DNA from: Dehalococcoidia bacterium | GTDB lineage: Bacteria > Chloroflexota > Dehalococcoidia > SAR202 > UBA11138 | Assembly (NCBI GenBank): GCA_012270665.1 | Contig: JAAXHY010000075.1 | Coordinates: 1 to 10,969 of the forward strand | Reading direction: 5' to 3' | DNA: 10,969 nt | Part shown: piece by piece, positions 6,348 to 10,969 of the stretch | Position numbering within the stretch: position 1 is the first letter of the stretch | Layout of the letters: every line of letters begins with the position of its first letter | Notes under the pieces: model-generated | The model's database searches: none | What the model saw: only the letters and a program-made list of their open reading frames with translations | Told to the model about the DNA's origin: nothing | Program-made: the position numbers and the translations under genes

Positions 6348-8671
6348 GCGACCGATTCTGTCCTCACGACACCCGAGTCATACAGTTCACGGGTCCGCTC
6401 CTGGTCATAGCCGAGTTCGGCGAGGATCTCGGCGGTGTTCTGGCCGAGCAGCGGCGTGGGCCGTTTAGGCAGGGTATCGAGGTCTCCGAAAGACACCAAG
6501 TTGCCGCTGAAGTGAATATCGCCCAGAGAGGGGTGCGTGAGAGTGACGGCCATCGAGTTGGCCCGGGCCTGTGGGTCTGAGAAGAATCCCATGTTGTAGC
6601 CGTCCACAACAGGCGCGCGCGGGACGCCATATTCCCGCAGAATTCCGATCACGTCGTCAGTTGAACTGAGACTCAGCAAGGATTCAATTCCAGGTTCATC
6701 CAGTTCCATCCGGCCCTCGAATCCGTCCAGTTTGGACACCGCAGACAGTATTTTCTGGCTGTCTCCATCCCCTTCAGCCGAGATATGGACCCAGCCGTCG
6801 GAAGTACTGTAAAGGCGTCGAAGAGGACCCACACCCATCTGATCGCTGCCAGGCAGTCGTCGCGGGGCTTTGCCGTGGTAGTCAAGAAAGTCGTCCGCGC
6901 ACATCACAGACCCGCTTGCCAGCAGGTTGGTATCCACCTTCTGGGCCATTCCAAAGCGCGCCCTCGCGACCAGAGCGAGAACGGTCCCAAGCGCGCCCAG
7001 AGCGCCGCCTGTGTAGTCGCAGGGCGCGAGGGCGGACAGGTAAACGGGAGGAGAGTCGTAGCCACCCTGCGCGCGCTGAAGGCCGGTGATGGCCTGCGCG
7101 ATGGGGTCGACACCCGGACGCTGGGCGTATGGTCCATCCCATCCATACGCTGTGATGTGAGACTGTACAAGACGCGGATTCAGCCTGTGAAGCGTAGCCG
7201 TGTCGAGCCCCATGCGGTCGGTTGCGCCGGGCCTCATGTTAGCCAGGATAGCGTCGGAAACGGACGCAAGCCTCCGGGCTATCTCTTTGCCTTCCTCAGT
7301 GCGGGTATTCACGGACATAGCCCGCTTACCGGCATTGAAGGCGATGAATCCGGTGCCTCCGGCGGGCCGCGATATGTCACCGTCCGGGGACTCGAACTTG
7401 ATTACGTCCGCCCCCAGGTCCGCAAGAAGACGGCCGGCGACGGGCCCGGCTATGACGTTGGTCATCTCCATGATCCGGACACCGGCGAGTGGGAGGGCGG
7501 TCGCATCCGCGTATATGGGTTCCCGCCTTCGCGGGAATGACGGCTGGGAGGACGCGAACGACGTTGACTGTTGTGGAGGAGCGACATGGCCGGTCGCGGC
7601 GTCCGGTCTCGGACCACGGACCCGCGCGGGTGTCTCAGAGAATTTTATCGGCAGGCCGGTCATGCGTGTTGGACCAAGAAGGGGGTCATCCAACTCGTGT
7701 ACCAGGCCGTTGTGCAGAATCTGGGGATCGCGCATCGCTTCTTCGGCGGAGCGAACCACGTCGCAGGGCACGTCCGCCGCGCGCAGGTCTTCTATCCATT
7801 CCCGCGCGGGCCTGGTCTTGAGCGCCGCCGCGACGAGATCGAACAGTCTCTTTCGCGCGGCCTCGTCCCTGGGCCAGCGGCCGTCGCCGTATTCTTCGGG
7901 GTTGGAATAGATCGTGTCGGCGACACCGATGACAGCGGCGGCGAGGTCAACGAAGCCGGAGTGTATGCAACCAAGCTGGATCCACTCGCCGTCGGCGCAC
8001 TCGAAGACGCTGTAGAAGGGGCCTCCCCCCTGCGGAGTCATATTGAACGGACGCGCGGGTATCGCATCGCCGACGGCCTTGGGGGTGTACAGGAGCGCGC
8101 CGGCCATCAGCGAGGTCCGGACTCGTCCTCCCCTGCCCGTCGTCTCGCGCCGATAGAGCGCGGCGGCTATGCCCAGGCTGGCGAGCAGGGCTGCCCCGAC
8201 ATATGCGACGGGATGCACAACGTGAATAGGACCGTCGCGGTAAGAGGGCTGGCTGGCGAGAATCCCCGTTCGCGCGGCCACGAGATCGTGATCAGCAGGC
8301 TCGTCTTTCAATGGGCCTTCAGACCCGTATCCGGTAATGGAGCAGTGAACGAGGAGTGGGTCGAGGTCAGCCAGCGTGTCAATCCCCAGATCTTCGCGTG
8401 TGGGGGAGCGGTCGTCTATCAGGACGTCGGCCCCTCTGAACATCTCACGCAGATGTTCAGAGGGATTATCCGGGTCGAGACGCGCGACCTCCTTGCCCCT
8501 GTCGTAGATGGCGAATATGTCAAGCTTGCGCACGACTTCAGAGCCATCGGGAACGACGCGGATAACGCGGGCGCCATTGTCTGCCATGAACATGGACGCC
8601 AGCGCCGCGGCCAGTCCGTCGGACAGGTCAATAACCGTTATGCCGCTCAGGGAGGAGGGTGTGTCAGACAT
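6344..8671 (-). CDS. two-domain CaiB/BaiF (class III) CoA-transferase
   Basis: At 775 residues this is about twice the family's usual ~400. Two CaiB/BaiF domains are fused: residues ~1-365, beginning LSGITVIDLSDGLAAALASM, and ~392-775, beginning LPLAGVRIMEMTNVIAGPVAG. Class III enzymes move CoA between carboxylic acids through an aspartyl-CoA thioester. The second half keeps the aspartate in the D-x3-G context (CDYTGG, D552). By my alignment the first half has V155 there (HPVAYVG), so it is probably non-catalytic and may help form the interlocked dimer that such enzymes require. The linker (~365-391) is low in complexity and contains FPRRRE encoded by a REP-like palindrome. ATG at 8671 follows a likely promoter by about 25 bases; no strong Shine-Dalgarno is visible, and the nearby upstream ATG is out of frame. 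The stop overlaps the glycosyltransferase start by 4 bases. Acyl substrates cannot be told. Confidence 0.9.
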   Translation of the reverse strand: MSDTPSSLSGITVIDLSDGLAAALASMFMADNGARVIRVVPDGSEVVRKLDIFAIYDRGKEVARLDPDNPSEHLREMFRGADVLIDDRSPTREDLGIDTLADLDPLLVHCSITGYGSEGPLKDEPADHDLVAARTGILASQPSYRDGPIHVVHPVAYVGAALLASLGIAAALYRRETTGRGGRVRTSLMAGALLYTPKAVGDAIPARPFNMTPQGGGPFYSVFECADGEWIQLGCIHSGFVDLAAAVIGVADTIYSNPEEYGDGRWPRDEAARKRLFDLVAAALKTRPAREWIEDLRAADVPCDVVRSAEEAMRDPQILHNGLVHELDDPLLGPTRMTGLPIKFSETPARVRGPRPDAATGHVAPPQQSTSFASSQPSFPRRREPIYADATALPLAGVRIMEMTNVIAGPVAGRLLADLGADVIKFESPDGDISRPAGGTGFIAFNAGKRAMSVNTRTEEGKEIARRLASVSDAILANMRPGATDRMGLDTATLHRLNPRLVQSHITAYGWDGPYAQRPGVDPIAQAITGLQRAQGGYDSPPVYLSALAPCDYTGGALGALGTVLALVARARFGMAQKVDTNLLASGSVMCADDFLDYHGKAPRRLPGSDQMGVGPLRRLYSTSDGWVHISAEGDGDSQKILSAVSKLDGFEGRMELDEPGIESLLSLSSTDDVIGILREYGVPRAPVVDGYNMGFFSDPQARANSMAVTLTHPSLGDIHFSGNLVSFGDLDTLPKRPTPLLGQNTAEILAELGYDQERTRELYDSGVVRTESVA
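7517..7543 (-). repeat. REP-like palindromic repeat inside coding sequence
   Basis: TTCCCGC (7520-7526), loop CTTC, GCGGGAA (7531-7537) forms a 7-bp perfect stem with a 4-base loop, flanked by GGG and TGACGG. This is the core of a palindrome scattered between genes in many bacterial genomes, whose chance translations give the familiar strings VPAFAGMT and SRLRGNDG. Both strings occur here in the two + strand frames. On the - strand it is read in frame as FPRRRE (residues 379-384) within the linker of the CoA-transferase. This is the only copy I saw in the window. Confidence 0.7.
8432..8464. repeat. perfect 14-bp inverted repeat within the CoA-transferase gene
   Basis: CCCTCTGAACATCT (8432-8445), a 5-base spacer CACGC, then AGATGTTCAGAGGG (8451-8464), with no mismatch. 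It encodes residues P70 to G80 of the CoA-transferase (PSEHLREMFRG) on the - strand, about 200-240 bases after its start codon. No run of T follows on either strand, so it does not look like a rho-independent terminator. It may be an mRNA hairpin, a protein-binding palindrome or chance. Confidence 0.75.
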
Positions 8672-8702
8672 CGAGGCGCCACCATGTTGAAAAGCAACGG
8701 CT

Positions 8703-8732
8703 ATTGTGATGATACACGGCGAAGGGTGTCAA
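8703..8732 (-). promoter_or_regulatory. sigma70-type promoter of the CoA-transferase/glycosyltransferase unit
   Basis: Read on the - strand, a perfect TTGACA (8732-8727) is followed after 18 bp by CACAAT (8708-8703), four of six matches to TATAAT. Transcription would begin near 8696, leaving about 25 bases to the ATG at 8671. The rest of the 155-base spacer (8672-8826), which also lies after the DUF4160 stop, has only an imperfect GC-rich fold and no clear terminator. Confidence 0.5.
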
Positions 8733-8826
8733 GTATTCAGTTCGCCGCTTCCCCCATGAGGAGGCGGGAGGTATTCGATTTGCGTATCGGACGATGATCC
8801 AAGGGCTGTGGTCAGGGGTCGTCTTC

Positions 8827-9087
8827 TTACTCCAGTGGGGCGATTTTGCCGAGCGGCTCCGAACGCTGGGCGCGATTCCACGCCGCCATGAGTTCATCCT
8901 GGTGGAGGGATGCCCACTCCTCTACAAGGCGGCGTGCTCGCGGGGGAAGCCGGCCCTCAGATACGATTCCAAGGTTTATATCTACCGCGGCTTCATGTTC
9001 ACCGTATCTGGCGTGGAAGTGGGGTGGGTTGTGATCGCGGATGTTGATGCGGATAGAGATGCCGTAGAATCTACAGAGTTCAGGCAT
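8827..9087 (-). CDS. DUF4160 family protein, toxin-antitoxin-like partner
   Basis: An 86-residue protein starting MPELCRFYGISIRIN, the usual opening of DUF4160 proteins. It continues with the family hallmark DHNPPHFHARYGEHEA (D18-H19-N20-P21-P22-H23-F24-H25). The C-terminal half has GRLPPRARRLVEEWASLHQDEL and LGKIAPLE. The frame is open further upstream (to an ATG at 9186), but the extra 33 residues do not look like the family, and those bases code for the DUF2442 protein in another frame. The ATG at 9087 is therefore chosen; AGGG lies a few bases before it. It overlaps the end of the DUF2442 gene by 8 bases, so the two are surely co-translated. DUF4160 and DUF2442 genes are commonly adjacent and have been suspected to be a toxin-antitoxin module, but the biochemical activity is not established. 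Which partner would be the toxin cannot be said from this sequence. Confidence 0.85.
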   Translation of the reverse strand: MPELCRFYGISIRINIRDHNPPHFHARYGEHEAAVDINLGIVSEGRLPPRARRLVEEWASLHQDELMAAWNRAQRSEPLGKIAPLE

Positions 9088-9373
9088 GATGACCCTGAAA
9101 CGACCGGGCCATGCCGGGCATGACTTCTTCAAGAGTCTTGCCCGTAAGCTCCATGTACAGGGCATCGGCGCACATATCAATGTCATCGTCCCAAGCTATC
9201 GCTCTATACGGGCTTATATGGACTTTCTCGAAGTGTCCGGGATCGTCCCATGCCTCGAAGACGCCTTTTCCGGCAAGGTGGGACAGATCTATCTCGCCTG
9301 ACTCGCCATCCTCGTACTTTATCCAGATCCGGTATCCGGGCAGCGGCTTGACTTCTACGGGCCAAAGTAACAT
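9080..9373 (-). CDS. DUF2442 family protein
   Basis: A 97-residue protein matching DUF2442: an N-terminal beta-rich part (VEVKPLPGYRIWIKYEDGE, 6-24), then the family pattern EIDLSHLAGKGVFEAWDDP (27-45), FEKVHI and AIAWDDDIDMCADALY (58-73). Start ATG at 9373 is supported by AAAGGA 6 bases upstream and by a near-consensus promoter ending about 23 bases before it. It is the first gene of a two-gene unit and overlaps DUF4160 by 8 bases. As I recall, DUF4160 more often comes first in such pairs, so the order here may be less common. DUF2442 proteins are proposed to act as DNA-binding or antitoxin-like partners; this is family-level speculation. Confidence 0.85.
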   Translation of the reverse strand: MLLWPVEVKPLPGYRIWIKYEDGESGEIDLSHLAGKGVFEAWDDPGHFEKVHISPYRAIAWDDDIDMCADALYMELTGKTLEEVMPGMARSFQGHHA

Positions 9374-9395
9374 ATCATTTCCTTTCTTGCTTTCA

Positions 9396-9424
9396 ATTAT
9401 AAGTCAGGAATTGGGAATTGTCAG
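9396..9424 (-). promoter_or_regulatory. near-consensus sigma70-type promoter of DUF2442-DUF4160
   Basis: On the - strand CTGACA (9424-9419) is followed after exactly 17 bp by a perfect TATAAT (9401-9396). This is the best promoter match in the window. Transcription would start near 9389, leaving a leader of about 16 bases before ATG 9373 that contains the ribosome site. The spacer contains a short AATTCC duplication (AATTCCC, AATTCCT). Confidence 0.65.
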
Positions 9425-9427
9425 TCT

Positions 9428-9500
9428 CCGGGGATTCGGATGCGCTCTATACTGAAGTCAGAACGCTCATCATCCCAAGGATAGCGTATCCGAAGTCCGG
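9428..9500. repeat. imperfect 18-19 bp inverted repeat in the divergent spacer
   Basis: The left arm CCGGGGATTCGGATGCGCT (9428-9446) and the right arm AGCGTATCCGAAGTCCGG (9483-9500) pair along most of their length, with one mismatch in the inner 12 bp and a small bulge/mismatch region outside it. The loop is 36 bases. It lies between the DUF2442 promoter and the molybdopterin gene start (spacer 9374-9568), so it could be an operator, a leader RNA fold or an old mobile-element remnant. Confidence 0.5.
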
Positions 9501-9568
9501 CGCGGTTCGTAGATAGTGTAGAATAGGCTTGTACTCAGATTTCACATCCCAACATACTCGCGGAGTAA

Positions 9569-10189
9569 ATGATGCTCAACAAACTTGGACGAATTACGCG
9601 AATCAGGCAGGAACGTGAGGGCGCGCCCGCGCCTCCGGGCCAGTTCGTAACGGAAAAGTTCCCGGTGCTAACATTCGGCCCAACGCCCAGAATAGACCTT
9701 TCCACGTGGCAGTTCAGGGTGTTCGGACTGGTGGAGGAGCAGATCACGCTCGATTGGGAACAGTTCAACGGGCTGCCGCAGGTGACGCTGGACGCGGAGT
9801 TCCACTGCGTAACTCAGTGGAGCAAGCTCCAGAACACCTGGGAGGGCATCCTCTTCAACGACCTGATGAAACTGGTCAAGCCCAAGCCGGAAGCGAAGTA
9901 CGTGATGGCTCACTGCTACGGCGGGTACACGACCAACGTCGCGCTCGAAGCGCTGGAAGATGACGACGTTCTGTTCGCGCACTCTCACGACGGCGCGCCT
10001 CTCACCCCCGAACACGGTGGCCCGATGCGACTGGTCGTCCCAAAGCGGTACGGCTGGAAGAGCGCGAAGTGGGTCAACGGGATCGAGTTCATGGCAGAGG
10101 ACGCGCCGGGCTTCTGGGAGGTGCGCGGATACCACATGGAGGGCGACCCCTGGAAGGAAGAGCGGTTCTGGAGCAGCCTGAGCTACTAG
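9569..10189 (+). CDS. sulfite oxidase-like molybdopterin oxidoreductase
   Basis: A 206-residue single-domain protein of the oxidoreductase molybdopterin-binding family (sulfite oxidase/MsrP fold). Supporting segments in order: WQFRVFGLVEEQITLDWEQF (46-65), then FHCVTQWS with C80, the expected molybdenum-ligand cysteine. Next come WEGILFNDLM, YVMAHCYGGYTTN, HDGAPLTPEHGGPMRLVVPKRYGWKSAKWV and a C-terminal FWEVRGYH. No signal peptide is visible, so it is probably cytoplasmic, unlike MsrP. There is no haem domain or dimerisation domain as in full-length sulfite oxidases. Two ATGs stand in tandem at 9569 and 9572; GGAG (9562-9565) is 3 bases from the first and 6 from the second, so the true start may be the second. 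Next to it, 20 bases on, lies a TauE/SafE exporter gene, which supports a role with sulfite or another oxyanion. The natural substrate of these short homologues is not settled. Confidence 0.88.
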   Translation: MMLNKLGRITRIRQEREGAPAPPGQFVTEKFPVLTFGPTPRIDLSTWQFRVFGLVEEQITLDWEQFNGLPQVTLDAEFHCVTQWSKLQNTWEGILFNDLMKLVKPKPEAKYVMAHCYGGYTTNVALEALEDDDVLFAHSHDGAPLTPEHGGPMRLVVPKRYGWKSAKWVNGIEFMAEDAPGFWEVRGYHMEGDPWKEERFWSSLSY

Positions 10190-10209
10190 GTTCAGCGGCT
10201 CGCTGACAA

Positions 10210-10950
10210 TTGCCTACACTCTTCGAGTCCGTCGTAGCCGCCGTAACCCTGTTCGTGGGCGCGACGGTGCTCTCGACGGTTGGGTTCGGAATCGGGATGA
10301 CCACCATCCCGGTTCTCCTGTTCGTACTGGAGCCGCAGACCGTGATCGTGGTCGTCAACACGGTTTCAGTTGCCCTTTTCGTACTGATCGTCCACCAGAA
10401 CCGCGATGAGTTGCCATTCCGAAGGGTGGGGCCGTGGGCAGCGGCGGGCCTGTTGGGTGTGCCGGTGGGGGTGTTGATTCTCAAGGACTCCGACGCCGGG
10501 CTGCTGAAGATTGCCATCACTTCGGTCACCATCATCCTCACCCTCGTCGTCGCATTCGATGTGAGGGCCAGGATACCGAGCGGACCGCTGGCCGGGCTCG
10601 TGGTGGCGTTCCTGGTATCGGTTACGCTGAACGCGCTCGGAATCGGCGGCCCGATCATGGCGCTGTACATGCTGACCCAGAACTGGTCCAGGAATGCGGT
10701 GCGCGGCGCGCTGTCACTCTACTTCCTGTTCGTGGAGGCGGCGGGTGTGATCGGGTACGGCATCGCCGGACTTATGACGACAGAGCGCATCGCGCTGATT
10801 CTCATAGCCGTAGCGCCTGTTACGCTCGGGTTCCTGCTCGCCACTTTTCTGGTCAAGAGGATGAATGACGTCGTCTTCAGGCGGGCGACCGTGGTGGCGA
10901 TCATCGGCATGAGCGGGCTCGTGCTGGCTCGTGAGATCGCGGCGCTTTGA
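10210..10950 (+). CDS. TauE/SafE (TSUP) family exporter
   Basis: A 246-residue hydrophobic protein with about eight membrane helices, the normal size for TauE/SafE carriers. The two halves carry the family's glycine-rich signatures: STVGFGIGMTTIPVL in the first helical region and LNALGIGGPIMALYML in the second half, followed by the NWSRNAVRGALSLYFLF stretch. Members move sulfite, sulfoacetate or related organosulfur anions out of the cell. The TTG at 10210 is the only start before helix 1; an ATG exists only inside the first glycine motif, too late. No good Shine-Dalgarno is seen, and the 20-base gap after the molybdopterin gene suggests coupled expression. An oxidase that removes sulfite and a carrier that expels it would make a detoxification pair; this is inferred from neighbourhood and family. 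Confidence 0.87.
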   Translation: MPTLFESVVAAVTLFVGATVLSTVGFGIGMTTIPVLLFVLEPQTVIVVVNTVSVALFVLIVHQNRDELPFRRVGPWAAAGLLGVPVGVLILKDSDAGLLKIAITSVTIILTLVVAFDVRARIPSGPLAGLVVAFLVSVTLNALGIGGPIMALYMLTQNWSRNAVRGALSLYFLFVEAAGVIGYGIAGLMTTERIALILIAVAPVTLGFLLATFLVKRMNDVVFRRATVVAIIGMSGLVLAREIAAL

Positions 10951-10969
10951 GCGGTTGACAGTCGTTAGA

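Noticed and set aside
6785..7540. 251-codon open frame on the + strand.
   Set aside because: Antisense shadow of the CoA-transferase; its translation ends in the REP-like repeat (FPPSRE) and shows no family motif.
7571..8797. 408-codon open frame on the + strand.
   Set aside because: It lies antisense to the CoA-transferase, has no recognisable domain and arises from high GC in the opposite gene.
9088..9186. N-terminal extension of DUF4160 to the ATG at 9186.
   Set aside because: The extra 33 residues are unlike the family and overlap the conserved DUF2442 coding sequence.
9517..9524. TAGAAT as -10 of a + strand promoter for the molybdopterin gene.
   Set aside because: No -35 match at 16-18 bp, and the TG is not spaced as an extended -10.
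9423..9547. Stop-free minus-strand stretch of about 40 codons in the divergent spacer.
   Set aside because: It has no usable start codon or ribosome site and no similarity I recognise.
10955..10960. TTGACA at the right edge.
   Set aside because: The window ends 9 bases later, so no -10 can be checked.
1..10969. CRISPR array, tRNA/rRNA, transposase, integrase or phage genes.
   Set aside because: No regularly spaced direct repeats, no recognisable RNA gene and no matching protein motifs were found.

Overview
The window reads as a GC-rich bacterial chromosome fragment with tightly packed genes. No genus can be fixed from the sequence alone. A cobalamin-type reductive-dehalogenase homologue, a double-length CaiB/BaiF CoA-transferase, an MFS carrier with a YGWW start and a GT-C glycosyltransferase with PA14-like ends would suit Chloroflexota (Dehalococcoidia / SAR202-like). 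That assignment is an inference from gene content, not a result. There are ten protein genes (one cut by the left edge). I see no RNA gene, transposase, phage gene or CRISPR array, and no gene-free stretch over 200 bases.

Left part, + strand. 1-240 is the tail of an ABC exporter ATPase. After a 196-base spacer with a good sigma70-type promoter (TTGACA, 17 bp, TACACT) comes a three-gene unit: a reductive-dehalogenase-like iron-sulfur/corrinoid protein (437-1735), an MFS transporter (1747-3075) and a small metal-binding cupin (3106-3489). The gaps of 11 and 30 bases argue for one transcript, plausibly an uptake-and-transform module for an unknown, possibly halogenated, organic compound.

Middle, - strand. 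A fused two-domain class III CoA-transferase (8671 to 6344) has its own likely promoter and overlaps the next gene by ATGA. That gene is a large membrane glycosyltransferase with two C-terminal PA14-like domains (6347 to 3498). The unit converges on the cupin with only 8 bases between stop codons. The CoA-transferase gene carries a REP-like palindrome in frame in its interdomain linker and a separate perfect 14-bp inverted repeat near its 5' end.

Right part. A DUF2442/DUF4160 pair on the - strand (9373 to 8827) is driven by a near-consensus promoter (CTGACA, 17 bp, TATAAT) and looks like a small toxin-antitoxin-like cassette. Divergent from it, on the + strand, are a sulfite-oxidase-like molybdopterin protein (9569-10189) and a TauE/SafE-type exporter (10210-10950), a pairing that suggests handling of sulfite or an organosulfonate product. 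The 195-base divergent spacer also holds an imperfect 18-19 bp inverted repeat.
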